Shown: positions 33,586-45,439 of the stretch, piece after piece
Position numbering within the stretch: position 1 is the stretch's first letter
Layout of the letters: each line of letters begins with the position of its first letter
From: Solenopsis invicta
Taxonomy: Eukaryota; Arthropoda; Insecta; Hymenoptera; Formicidae
Direction: 5' to 3'
Assembly (NCBI RefSeq): GCF_016802725.1
Contig: NW_024105251.1
Location: forward strand, 1-64,000
Length of the DNA: 64,000 bases
The notes under the pieces: model-generated
The model's input: only the letters and a program-made list of their open reading frames with translations
Told to the model about the DNA's origin: nothing
The model's database searches: none
Made by a program: the position numbers and the translations under genes

Positions 33586-34869
33586 TTGGGTGTATAACTT
33601 AATTTGATCCGTTTTTTGCTTGAAAAACGCATTTATTTGAACGATAAATTGAATTAATACCTTATTTAAAGTATTGTCCATTGTTAGCCACTACTTTTTC
33701 TTATCTTTTTGGCAATTTATGGATTCCGTCGCGGAAGAAGCGTTTATCTTTTGAATCCAAGAATGAATCGAGCCAATTTTTGATACCTTGTTCTGAAATG
33801 AACCGTATTCCAGTCAAAGCGTTCTGTATCGATCAAAACAAATGGTAGTTGGAAGGGGCAAGGTCTGGGCTATAAAGCGGGTGAGCCAAAACTTTCCATC
33901 CGCTATTTTCCAAATAGTTTTTAATCGGAACAGCAACATGAGGCCGAGCATTGTCATGGTGAAAGATTATGAACGCGTGTCTGGTCGCATATTTTGGACG
34001 TTTTTTGGCTATAGATTGCTTTAAACGGATCAATTGTTGCTTGTAGAAGTTTTCCGTGATGGTTTGACCAGGTTTTAGCAGCTCATAGTGAATCATATCT
34101 TTCTCATCCCACCAAATACAGAGCATCACCATGGATATTCGGTTTCGGCGTTGATGTTTCTGGTTGGCTGGGCTTTACATACAATTTTTTGCGTTTTGGG
34201 TTGTCGTAATGAATCCATTTTTTGTTTCCGGTAATGATTCGATGCAAAAAAGATTTCTTTTTGTATCGTTCAAGCAACATTTTGGACATGCAAAATCGTC
34301 GTCTGATATCTCTCGGTTTCAATTTGTATGGGACCCAATTTCTTTGCTTTTGGATATATCCCGCGACTTTGAGTTGTTTTGAAATGGCTTGTCGAGTAAC
34401 TTACAATGTTTTTGCGAGCTCTTCTTGCATTTGACACGAATCTTGATCGAGTAATGTTTTTAATTTTTTATCATCAAACTTTTACGGTTGACCCGAACGC
34501 TCTTTGTCTTTAACATTAAACTAAAATCACCACTTTTAAATTGTTGAAACCGTTCTCTGCAAGATTTATCTGATGGTGCAGATTTGCCATACACTTCCAC
34601 AAGCATTTGATGCGCTTCAGTTACACTTTTCTTCCAATTGAAACAGAAAATCAAAACTTTCCGCAAATAGTGTTTATTTGGAACTAAACTCGACATTTTC
34701 AACGCAGTGAAAATTAAACTTGTTGTTCAAAACTTAAAGGCTTGTAAACAATATTTGGTTGACAGATGTTAATATTTTACGATACAGCAAAAATTAGCTG
34801 TCGCCGTCAGCTATTTATAGCACCTAAAGCCATCTTTTGAAAACGGACCGAACTAAGTTGTACACCCAA
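33586..34869 (-). mobile_element. Mariner element E, decayed
   Basis: TTGGGTGTATAACTTAATTT at the left and TTGTACACCCAA at the right are inverted ends. Length is 1,284 bp. Many frameshifts and stops make it the oldest of the full-length mariners here. Confidence 0.8.
33720..34702 (-). pseudogene. Mariner E transposase remnant
   Basis: On the minus strand the frame fragments show LVPNKHYLRKVLIFCFNWKK, FQQFKSGDF, KPRDIRRRF, HYDNPKRKK, LCIWWDEKDMIHYELLKPGQ, HHDNARPH and SPDLAPSNYHLF. The third catalytic Asp is replaced by Asn in the last motif. At least four frame changes separate the fragments. Clearly a mariner-type DDE transposase, inactive. Confidence 0.8.
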
Positions 34870-35335
34870 TATATTAAATAAAGTTTAAAATTAAGAAGTT
34901 AAAATTGAAACATAATATTGTTGTATATTGAAGAAATACACATGTGTAATGCACGGAAGAAATACATCGGTCTCCATGAGAACAGACCATATGTTTGGTA
35001 ACTTCACCTATCAGTTATATATAACTTCACCTATCTTTTCGAGTGCAGTTGTTTTTATCAATCCGAGTTAGATTAATGACGCTATATGCTGGAATTACTC
35101 ACGAGAACTTAAAATAGAGCATGTGACAGCATTAATCCGCCATGAACCGAGTTAGAATCCACTGCACTCGAAAATGCTATAGGATAACATTAATAATCTT
35201 AAACTTAACCTTAACCTTAACCTTCAATATCGCACCAATTCACAAATACAATCGAAGAATTAATGTTTTCTTTATCGATTTAGAAACCTTACTTTTCCGT
35301 ACAGCACGTAATATTGCAATAATATTGCGACAATA
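34870..35335. other. Spacer, nothing recognised
   Basis: Includes a short CTTAACCTTAACCTTAACC run at 35202-35223. No gene seen. Confidence 0.5.
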
Positions 35336-35339
35336 TTAA

Positions 35340-36860
35340 CCCTTAAACACGTAAGTGGGTCTGAGAGACCCCATATGAAGTTTTGAACGCTTGCTATGTG
35401 AAGACGGAATGAGATAAGAGGTTCGGACCAAGACGTAAAAAAAGTTTGAAATCTCCTTTTTCAATTGATATAGTTGATCAACTTTTTTAGTCAACTAGAA
35501 TTCGAACGGCACGACAGCAAAGTTTTGTTAGGGTCAATGCGACCCATATAGTGTGTAAGTGAAACTTTTTGTGAGTATTTTACATAAAAAAGCTGGACAA
35601 AATACGTTCGAACAAGTCGGTTTGCGGATGTTACTCGCATATATTCTGTCTTAAGTTGGAATACTATAAAATGCTGTAGAAAAGGGAATTTTTCCGAAAT
35701 ATATCATGAAACACATCAATTTTCAATTTTAGAAACGATTTAATCAAAAATACCTCGTATTCGTCTTGTTACATAAGTACATTTTTTAATAGAAATGACA
35801 ATGATATAATTTTTTTTTGAAAGTATGAATCTTTAGCTTTAAAACGCCATATTGTAAAGTTCTTCAAAGTTTTTTGTTGCAAAGATATGATTTTTTTTTT
35901 TAAGTGGATTTTTAGATGCCCAAAAATATTTTATATTCTCCATGTTACATAATTATACTTTCTAAAAGGAATGATTTTGCCAAATTTTATTTTGGAAGTG
36001 TGACTTTTTAGCTTTAACACGCCGTATTTGAAAGTTCTTAAACGTTTTTTTGTTGCAAAAATATGATTTTTTGAAGGAAAAGTGGATTTTTGACCAATTT
36101 CTCATTTTTGCTTAATGGTTTTGCTAATGCTTTTCCCTTTTATAACTTCACAATAAATTGTTTTCTGGCAATGCCGATTGTGCAGTCACACTCCTGAGAT
36201 TTTGAACTTTTGTTTTTAAAAAAAAATCGTAGAAAAATATTGATTGTAATCAAAGTTATTGCTTCTCAAAGTTGAAAAAGTCTCCTAGACCCAAAAATGT
36301 GTTTCCGTATTTTACAGGATCGGTGTGTTTAAGGGTTAAACACTTTACGATATGGCGTTTTAAAGCTAGAGTCATACTTTAAAAAAATAACGTCACTGAT
36401 ATATCTATTAAAAAATATACCTACGTAACAAAGCAAATATGAGGTAATTTTTATAAACGCAAAGTGTCTAAAATTGAAAATTGATGTGTTTCATAATATA
36501 TTTTGGACCCTACTCAAAAATCCTCTCTTTCACGGCACTATAATATTTTAACTTTATACAGAGTAACATACGCGAACGGACCTGTTTGAACGTGTTTTGT
36601 CCATTTTTTTTTACATAAGATTACTTACAAAAAAGTTTCATTCACACACTATATGAATCGCATTGACTCTAACCAAACTTTGCTGCCGTGTTGTTCGAAT
36701 TCTAATTGACCAAAAAAGTTGATTAACCATATCAATCGAAAGAGGAAATTTTAAATTTTTTTTACGTCCTGGTCCGAGCCTCCTATCTCATTTCGTCTTC
36801 ATACAGCAAGCGTTTGAAACTTCATATGGAGTCTCTCAAACCCACTTACGTGTTTAAGGG
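35340..36860. mobile_element. 1.5-kb palindromic TTAA element (piggyBac-type MITE)
   Basis: The ends CCCTTAAACACGTAAGTGGG and the complement are flanked by exact TTAA at 35336-35339 and 36861-36864. The arms pair for about 450 bp each; shared landmarks are CATATGAAGTTT and the GGGTCAATGCGACCCATATA-like segment. CCC ends plus TTAA are typical of piggyBac-related transposons. There is no transposase. A related fragment is at 45440-45880. Confidence 0.85.
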
Positions 36861-36864
36861 TTAA

Positions 36865-38095
36865 TAGCATTTTACAAAATCTGATCGAAAATCTGACCGA
36901 AAAAACTGGAAAATTATTTTTGGTCAGATTACGATTACGGTCGATTAGTCTGCACAATATTTTGGTTTTGGTGTCGGTCTGACTAAAATAACGCTTATGA
37001 TTCGGATATCGGTTTCGGTCCGGTCAGTGTCCCTGATTTTATATGACTGTCATTTCATTCTGGAAAATGTTAGTTAAATGCAAAAATTCTGTTAAATACA
37101 AACGTACGTTCACACACTCGCACACACACGTGTGCAAATGTATGCATATGTCAACGAGAGCGGACAGTGGACGCGTAGCGCGGCGCGATTAAAACAAAAG
37201 AGAAGTTCTGGTCAATTTAAGGGATTTTGCATCTCGGGATTGTCTGTTATCACGCGGACGTACGTCTCGGGATTCCTTGTCACCAAGCGCATGTCTTTTC
37301 ATTAAAAATAATTGCAGTTTAATATCAGTTTCTTTTGTCCCGAATCCGCGTCTCGCCTTCATTACGTCCTCGACCGCAGAGCTGAGCAGACGAGTAATTA
37401 CGTATTCTTGAATTTACGAATTATCGCGAGTGCAATATCACGCAAGCCATTTGCCGTTCCCTTTGAAGTCAAGATCAATTACGAATTAAGACGCAGGGTA
37501 GTCGCGTAGTCGCGTCGCATCGTTTTACGGCGTCGTTCTTGTGGACTCAGGGCGGCTGCCCCTTAACGCTACCGAGACGGAGAAAAGTTGTCATAAAGAC
37601 GTGCACGCAAGTAATCTTCCGCAATCGAGAAAGAGACACGCTCACAAGGTTGTATTCACAGTAATCCCCGCAACTCAAGGCAGTGGTCCCACGGCGACGT
37701 CCTCACGGACTCAAAGCTACTGCCTCTCGGCGTTGTTGCGATGAATACGCTCTTCTGGACACACGCGTGCTCCTCCATCGTTTCGCAGTACGTGGTGAAT
37801 ACACGTGTGAATTAAAATAAAAACTGTAATAACTTGTTTGAACTGTGCAATTGTAAAAATAAAACGTTCAAAAAATCCAGTGCGTGAAGTTTAAATGTTT
37901 TCCACTGAAAAAATTCGTCCTTTTATGATTTTTTCATAGTTTTAATTTTTTGCTTTTACAAACTATTAATTTTTTTTATAATGAAACTATGTCCATTATA
38001 TCTGTACCTACCAGTTCTCACACTTTTAATATTTTATAAAGGAAACTTTTCATTTCGAGATCTGCAGCGATTGATTTGTGGCACTCATCTATATA
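36865..38095. other. Spacer with a GC-richer block
   Basis: 37080-37830 is CpG-richer and has short open frames (37312-37509, 37541-37744) without motifs. It ends in AATAAAACGTTC, a possible poly(A) signal at about 37857. It could be a worn LTR or a non-coding exon. I cannot assign it. Confidence 0.35.
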
Positions 38096-38393
38096 CAAGG
38101 TGTTTGATATTGTTTACTTATGCTCTTGTGGATTGATAGAGCAAGTCAAACTGAGAAGAAAAGTCCTTTATTATTTTTCAAAGTTCGCAATAGTTAGGTT
38201 ACCGAGATAAAAATTATTAAAATTAGTAAATGAGCAGGGACTTTCTTTACCCATCGCACGCGGGGACCATCTGTCGGTCACCAAGCCAAAAATAGCCGCG
38301 GCAAGTGACGGAGTGAGGAGGGAGAAGAAGCAATGGCTGTTTTACCTAGAGATCTTCTAATATGACTGCGTTCGGGAATTTCACTCAGGTGGA

Positions 38394-39390
38394 CCCGACC
38401 ACCGACGAGAGACTATTAAAGACCGCTAACCTTACGGGAGTTTGTGTGACTGTTAAATTTTTAATGATAAACTGACAATACAGTACTAATTTTATAATTT
38501 ATTATTATCCTGAAGTTTCATAGATATGCTTATGTATTTGTAACCCGAAAATTCTCGATTTTTATTAAAAATTGCAGTTTTGATGTTAAGGCTCCTGACT
38601 CCTCAGCCGAGAACTCCGCGTTGACGGTAGCGACACTTCGTCGCGGACCAAATTAGAACTAATACACGTGAAACGTGACAGATTGACGATGAAATGTTAT
38701 CGTGCATGTCATTTTGTTATTATGTGTTTCATTGTAAAAACATGACTTGTCTCGTATTTACCAAATTCGTAAAAATGGACCGCGAGTAAAGTTTCTTTGA
38801 ATTTTATACATAAAAGTACATTTTTCACTCCTTTTAATAGCTATCCGTGTGTTTTCTTGTCTGAATAGACGTCACTTTACGTGCTTTTTACGACTATTTA
38901 TTGACTGCTAGGCGAAAAAAGGATAGTCGTGACCGATATTTAGAAGTGTTTTAAAGTCATCTGCTTAGTTTGTTTTATCCAAATTCGCTTTATTTACAAA
39001 TGGCATGTCGGACAAAATTACGTGTCATTTCACGCAATTTCTCGCTTCTGACGTCACGACTTCAATATGGCCGCGTCGAGTACTCAGGAGCCTTAACATC
39101 CAAGTTTGATTATCGACAGAGATAATAACTGATCAAAAAGAATTACAATTTTAAAGCAATATACAATGATATTATTAAATATAAGTATGCATATTTGCTT
39201 ATGAAGTATTTGTATAATAAAAAAATCAAGATTTTAATAACGTATTACTTAAATATTTGTATTAACAATCATATAGTCGATAACGTTATCGCTCTTCAAT
39301 TACCGCCGGGCCCCTGAGGCCCCAGTGACGGCCTCGAAAATTTACCCAGCGTTAATGATCTTTAATAGTCTCTCGTCGGTGACCCGACGA
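38394..39390. repeat. Inverted repeat pair GACCCGAC..GAGAGACTATTAAAGA
   Basis: ACCGACGAGAGACTATTAAA at about 38403 recurs in reverse complement at about 39358-39382, with GACCCGAC/GTCGGGT further out. This could mark another TIR element around the TTAA element. Confidence 0.6.
38590..39092. mobile_element. 503-bp TTAA-flanked element
   Basis: GGCTCCTGA and TCAGGAGCC ends are flanked by TTAA at 38586-38589 and 39093-39096. It is richer in CpG than its surroundings, with no coding frame. The end sequence differs from the other two TTAA elements. Confidence 0.7.
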
Positions 39391-40084
39391 AACTCAAACT
39401 GTTACACAATTACCCGAATCGACCCTGAATTTTCAAAGTGAAAAATTTTACCTCTAAGGATGCATTTAACAGTATTTCCGAACGACTCCATTGCTATCAC
39501 ACAAATTGTGAAACGGTTTGAGTTTTGTTGGATGCACTCGGGTGTTTCCGAACATAGCTTGAGAGACATGAGGGGGTCACTTTTGATTGATCCGACATGG
39601 TTCAACATTTTCCACTTATATTAGAATACTTATGTACGTGTTCATTTCAAATTACTAATAATTAATTACTAATAATTTTTTTCTTTTAAATTCTTAAGTT
39701 TGTATTTTTTTAATTATTTTACCTCACAGAGATAAGAATTAGATGTTGGAGGCGTTTAATTTCACTCTATTTTCCCAACATCTTTTGCCTACATTTTTAG
39801 TACACAGAGCATGTCGTTCTGTATTTTGGGGAATTGCTTTCATTACGTAGCCTTTGTGTAGCGAATTATTACAAAATTATGCTGCGCAGCCAACCATTAT
39901 TAATAATAATTTTTCAACACAATGTGTGTATCAGTGTTTTGACTCCGTCAACCTAGGTTTAGGTTAGATGTATATATTAGACAGAGAGATACAATATATT
40001 TCTCTCTGTCGTGGATTTTGTTGAAACTACTACCTGCTTACAAAAGTCTCGATCGCGACTCTTCGAAGACTCTCTAGTCTTACT
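39097..40084. other. Spacer, nothing recognised
   Basis: The A/T-rich interior of the large element. One open frame (39402-39608, minus) has no motif. A short AGACAGAGAGATA palindrome lies near 39980-40010. Confidence 0.45.
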
Positions 40085-40321
40085 TAGAGTCCCTAGAAGT
40101 AGAGAGTCTGGATATCTCTCCCTAAAATGTCGATGATGAATATGTCAGTGTATGTACGTGAGCTTTATGTTTATCATTGCGTGCACTTGAACGTGTTGTT
40201 TGCTGTTATCGCATTGACTAAAGAGGATTAAAGAGGGATCTGTATTGGTGCTGCCATTTTAGCTGCAATCCAATTACGTGGAACCCCGAGATGTCCAGAC
40301 TCTTTACTTCTAGGGACTCTA
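40085..40321. mobile_element. 237-bp MITE with TAGAGTCCCTAG ends
   Basis: TAGAGTCCCTAGAAGTAGAG at the left pairs with the right end. The flanks are GTCTTACT (40077-40084) and GTCTTACC (40322-40329), 7 of 8 matching. The ends share TAGAGTCC(C)TA with the elements at 18806 and 20139, and length and duplication size also agree. Confidence 0.75.
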
Positions 40322-40346
40322 GTCTTACCCGCTTTACCGCGCCGCC

Positions 40347-43300
40347 TTTTTTTTTTTTTTTTTGTTAACGGAGAGGAAATGCGTTACCGCATACCCCAGG
40401 CCCCGGGGGAGGCCTGGCGGTTATGTGGGGCTCTTCCCCGCCGACAACGTGTCGGCGAGGACATACCCACTAAAACCTCTCCTGGTGTCCAGCTCAGGTC
40501 CTTGACTGGGGGGACTCCGGGAACGCGTACAGCATGCTTCCGGAGCCCCCCGGACCAGGTCAGCACGCCGGGGGGCACCCTGGTTCGGGTCCCCCGGCAG
40601 GGCCGTGAGGCCAAGCCGGCCTAAGGTCGGGGGAGAAGGACACCAGCCCTCCCCCGCCTCTGCCCCTTGTGATGTTTACGGGGGTAAAGCCCGGGAGTCC
40701 GGCCCCCCGGCCGGATGTCCCGGGCCCCTACGCGCCGGACTAGCCCGGCGCGGCGGCATACTCTTCTCCGTGTTGGGGGGGAGGAGGTAGGAAGGAGTTC
40801 CTTCCCCTCCCCCCACCAGCACCCCGGCGAGGCGCTAGAGGGGGAGCGATGGCGCATTGTGACGCGCGATCGCTCCCCCGGACCGTTAAGTCAGGTTTGC
40901 CTCGCCGGGCTCACTTACATGGGGAGCTGCCCTCCTCCCACGGCTGCGCGTCCCGAAAGCTGGGCCGGCAGCCGCAGGGGAGGAGAGTCGCTCCATTTCA
41001 TCATTCCTGTGGCGGTCGCCGTCGTCCCTCTCTTCCGCAATAGTGTGGAGCGAGGGGGCGACCGCCACGGCTCTTCTGCCCCGCCGCCGCCCGGTGGAAC
41101 TCCGGGGGCGGGGGCCGCTTCTTCTCGGTCGGGGCGGACGGGGCGGGGGCCGAGACGATGCGTGACCCCCCTCTCCGCCGCCCCTTCTGTTCCTCGCGTC
41201 GCCTGGGGGCATACGACCCCCAGGCTGACGCTCCCGCACCTTTTCGGCCTCCTCCTTCTGCAGCATGACTCGCTCGCAGAAGGAGGAGACCGCCTTTCAG
41301 GCGCTCTCCCTGCCGACCATCTGACTGATGATGGCCGGCAGGGAGAGGTCATCTCCCACTTCGGCCCTCAAGACTCCGCGCAGCTCTTCCCACGCTGGAC
41401 ACTCTTCCAGTGTGTGCCGCGCGGAGTCCCGGGCGGCGCCACAGTGGTGGCACTGTGTCGTCGGCTCCCTCCTTATCCTGCACAGGTACTCACCGAAACA
41501 ACCATGCCCGGTGAGCACCTGTGTCATCCTGTAGGACAAGCCGCCAAACGGGCGGCCCACCCACTCGTCCAGGTGTGGTAGGACGGCCTCCAAGATCCGA
41601 GATCCGGCCGCCGGCGGGTTGTCGATGAGGTTCCTCTTCCATGACCTCATCACCCGCCGACGGGCCCTCTCCCGTAGCAACGCGGCGGCCCTGGGGGTGA
41701 CTACCCCCCCCTCAAGGCGGATGGCTTTTGCCCTGGCGTAGGTCCACGCCAGGGCATCGGCCGTGTACTCCGCCGGGGGGAGCCCCGCCAGGGCCATGAT
41801 TGCCGCGTTGGGAGCGGTGCGAAACGCGCGCGTTATCCTTCGCGCCAGCCGCCGCTGCACATCGTGCAACACCTTGATGCGGCGGCTGGCCAGCGCCTCG
41901 CGGAACCACACCGGGGCTCCGTACAGAGCCCCGGACATGATCGCGAGGGCGTACGCGCGTCTAGCACCCACCCTCGGACCCCGGAGGTTGGGCATCAACC
42001 CATTGAGGGCGTTCAATTTCCTGCCCAACCGCTGGGCCAGCTGGTCAAAGTGATCAGCGAAGGCCCAGCGACCGTCCAGGTGCAACCCAAGGTACTTCAG
42101 GGTTGCACCCACCTGAACACGGGTGTTGTCCACCAGGACGAAGGCCTGGGGCGGTACCTCGGAGGAGCCATCGTGAAAGAATATGGCTTCTGTCTTCTCC
42201 GGGGCCACCCTCAGGCCCAGGCCTTTTATGGCACCGACGACACAGGCCACTGCCCAGTCGCCCTTGGCGACTGCTCCTCCCCAGGAGGTCCCCCCCGCCA
42301 CTATGAACGTGTCGTCAGCGTAGCCGACGACGTAGCAGCGGGGGGGGGGAGGGCCGTGCGGAGCACTTTGTCGCATGCGGCGTTCCATAGCAGGGGGCCC
42401 AACACGGACCCCTGTGGAACGCCACATGACACGTCCCTCCGCTGCTGGAGTCCGTCTTTGTCGCGGAACTCCAGCTCCCTATCCCGGAAATAGTCCTGAA
42501 CGATGGCGACGAGGTAGGGCGGCAGGCGAAAGTACTCGCTCAGCGCCGCCACCACCTCGCCCCAGGGGAGACTATTAAAGGCGTTGGCGATATCCAGGGA
42601 TATCGCCAACGCCACCATCCCGTCCCCCGTTAGGGATTCCGAGAGTGACCGAACCTGACGTATCGCGTCAATTGTCGATCGCGCCTCTCGGAACACGTAT
42701 TGTTTGGGGGACAGTTCAGGACCATTCCGGGCCATATGCCGGATGATGCGGTTAGCGATTATTCGCTCGAAGATCTTACCCGCATCATCCAGCATACAGA
42801 GGGGCCTGTACGCGGAGGGACTCTCCGCGGGCTTGCCCTCCTTTTTAAGGAGGACAAGCCGGGCCCTCTTCCACCTCCTGGGGAAGGTACCTTCCCGGAG
42901 GCACTTCGTGTACGTGGCACGAAGTGCCTCCCCTACGATAGGCGATGCCCGGGCCCAGATTTTGGCATAGATGCCATCCGGCCCGGGCGCCTTCGCTTTT
43001 TTGCCAGTTATTCGGGCGAAGGCCGCGACCATTTCGTGCCTGGACACCTCCAGTTCCTCCGACCATCCTGGGGGAGGGCCGGACTTTTCCGGGATATCCC
43101 TCCACCGGGTGGGGAACAGTGTGTTCACCACCCTTTGGAGGAACTGGGGGTCCAGCGTCTCCGAGACTGGAGGCGCCCATGGGCGAAGTCTTTTCATCAC
43201 TATACAGTATGGCCTGCCCCATGGGTCGCGATCCAGCTCGGAGATCATATCCTCCCAGGCCGCGGCCTTCGCCCGAGCTATGGCGGTCCTCAGGGCCTTT

Positions 43301-43496
43301 CTGGCATCCCTGAGGATCGCCGTGGCGTTTGTCAACGCTTCCTCCATGCCCCGTCGCTTGGCGCGCGTGTGCGCCCGCCTGGCGGCCACGGTAGCTCGCC
43401 TTAGTTCGGCGAGCTCCGCGGACCACCAGTAGGCGGCGCGGCGCGCCATAGGTCTGCTGCGGGGCATGGAGGCGTCGCAGGCACGCGACATAATCT
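40347..43496 (-). mobile_element. R1-clade LINE, 5'-truncated, with 15-bp target duplication
   Basis: On the minus strand a poly(A) tail (the T-run at 40347-40363) ends the element. CTTTACCGCGCCGCC is exactly duplicated at 40332-40346 and 43497-43511, the mark of target-primed reverse transcription. The endonuclease domain is missing, so the copy is 5'-truncated. It is much more GC-rich than everything around it. About 950 bp of GC-rich 3' UTR lie between the coding end and the tail. Confidence 0.92.
41297..43491 (-). pseudogene. R1-clade reverse transcriptase and C-terminal zinc-finger region
   Basis: Reading leftward, 43491-42301 carries an Arg/Ala-rich linker, then APGPDGI, AYRPLCMLDDAGK, EARSTIDAI, LDIANAFNSLPW and CGVPQGSVLGPLLW. 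A frameshift near 42340 breaks the RT just before the YADDT motif, which sits in the next frame (42427-41297). That frame continues with LRVAPEKTEAIFF, KYLGLHLD and a C-terminal C-x2-C-x8-H-x4-C zinc motif (CHHCGAARDSARHTLEEC). RT order, the YADDT site and the CCHC tail match R1-clade LINEs. One frameshift, in a G-rich run, inactivates it or is a sequencing error. Confidence 0.9.
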
Positions 43497-44004
43497 CTTT
43501 ACCGCGCCGCCTGCCACAATAGCCTTTGACTGAGCGACCGACGGGCGGTCCCCGAGTGCGGTGGGTAATGAAAGTCCCTGCTCATTTACCAATTTTAATA
43601 ATTTTTATCTTGGTAACTATTGCGAATTTTGAAAAATAGTAAATTTTCTTCTCAGTTTGACTTGCTCAAACCGCGAAAGCATAAGTGAACGATATCAAAC
43701 ACCCTGTATATACTAAAAATAGCTCGAAGATAAGCCGAAACGTTATACATATTTTATTTTTGACAAAAGTTCTTTAAATTTTTATTTATTTTCGCACTAA
43801 TTGCCGTGTATGATTTGTATTATAACTGCCTTTTTTTTACTTTTATTGTCAAAAGCTTGTCACATTTGTAGAAAAGTATTTATTTAAGAACAACTTGAGT
43901 GTTTTTATTACATTGTAAAAAATTTTTTTTTAAATATGTGAAAAAAGTTGCATTTACGGCATGTTATATTTCATGAGTTTTGAAAAGCTATAACAGTTAG
44001 AACT

Positions 44005-44760
44005 AATCATAAAAAACAGTCAAGATGTCTATCAGAATCATGCATTATTAGTGCACGAACTATCAAGAAATAGTTTGTGTTTAGACATGATTTCTATCTC
44101 GACGATCAGTTGCGCTCTGACCGATCTTCTGGCACAGATAAAGACATTGTGCACAATTTAGTGCAAAATAATTTCTCAATTTTAACAGAAGAGATTACTG
44201 AGAGACTTAACATTGACCGCATTTTAGCACTTGAAAAAAGATTGAATACAGCTTGATATATGGATACTGCATTTGCTAATCAAAATTGAATCAAGTTTCT
44301 GTATCTGTTTTTTTTGCTAGGTTAAATAAAAAATTGTTTTTGGCTCGACTTGTGACGCGATGAAAATTATAGATATAATGTTCAACAAAAACGCACCTGA
44401 AAACTAGAGGATGAGCATGCAGAATTCATGACAAAAGTCAATTTATATTCTAAGAAAGTAATTCTTTCTGTTTGGTGAGAAAGCAAAGGAATGATTTATT
44501 TTGAAGCGCTTTCCATTGGCCAAATGATTTATTTTGACAAGTACTGTCAACAATTAGACAATTGAAAAATATGAATTCAAGAGAAGCATAAAATTTTGAC
44601 TAATCGTAAGTTGTTTTTCATTACAACACGAAACCACACAAAACAAACCTTGCACAAATTAAAGGAACTGAAATGAGTTATCATATCACTATATTTTTCT
44701 GCTATCGCATTATTGGACTATCACTTATTTCGATTTGAATGGAAAAAACTTATATTTTAG
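44005..44760 (+). pseudogene. Mariner relic, heavily decayed
   Basis: Translated fragments in changing frames resemble a mariner: an LRSDRSSGTDKDIVHNLVQ stretch followed by ITERLNIDR (44100-44220) matches the linker after the first helix-turn-helix, and LLDYHLFRFEW (about 44703-44740) matches the third catalytic motif. Stops are frequent and no terminal repeats were found. Much older than mariners A-D. Confidence 0.55.
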
Positions 44761-45439
44761 GAAGTCGTCAAAAACCATATTTTTTCCTTTTGCAAAATTG
44801 TTTTATAATCGAGATCAGTATTAGAATGACTTAAAATACATCAAAATAAGTATGGCGCTTGGCTCTAATACCGGAAAATTGCGTCTTGGTATCAATAAGA
44901 ACTGTGAAAAAATTGAAAGTTGTGAGTCAATATCTTATCTTTTACGGAAAATCAGTATTGAGGCTCAATACTTGTATTGAGATTCCAATATTTAGTATTC
45001 AAAATGCAATACTGAGTATTTGAAGTTAGTATTGATGAATACTTAAGTATTAATAAATATTGAGTATTGACAATTAGTAAAGGTAAATACTAAAAATATT
45101 AAAGACTGGTATTAGTTAATACTTAACTTTTAAACATATTTGATCCGGAAAATTATATTAACATATTTTCCGGTCTGGTTAACTCCACTTTGAGATGTTA
45201 TACTAGAGCTTGGACATTTGGGTACAATTTCATGTCACATGCGGAGAACTGTTGCGTGCAAATTGTATGTGTGACAATTGCTAATTCTTGCTGCTGCACA
45301 ACTGCTGAATATATATACATGCGCGCACGCGTGCACACACCTCTTACGCAGCGTTCTCCATGCGTGATATGAGATCATACTCGAACGTCCGGGTGGTAAC
45401 TTTTCTTCCGATTAATATTTTTTAACAATTTTTTTCTAA

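Larger units (their letters stand above)
38096..43706. mobile_element. 5.6-kb CAGGGTGT-family TIR element carrying several insertions
   Basis: The left end CAAGGTGTTTGATATTG and right end GATATCAAACACCCTG form inverted repeats of more than 150 bp (38096-38330 and 43502-43706), with TA-rich flanks. Shared landmarks include GAGCAGGGACTTTC and TGGTCCCCG-type blocks. Inside are two or three smaller palindromic elements and an R1-clade LINE. No transposase of its own was seen. Confidence 0.75.

Noticed and set aside
35202..35223. CTTAACCTTAACCTTAACC as a telomere-like repeat
   Set aside because: The insect telomere unit is TTAGG; this is TTAAGG-type and only about three units long.
40379..43432. 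Many long plus-strand ORFs in the GC-rich LINE
   Set aside because: GC-rich antisense shadows of the minus-strand reverse transcriptase; they contain no motifs, while the minus strand has the complete RT motif series.
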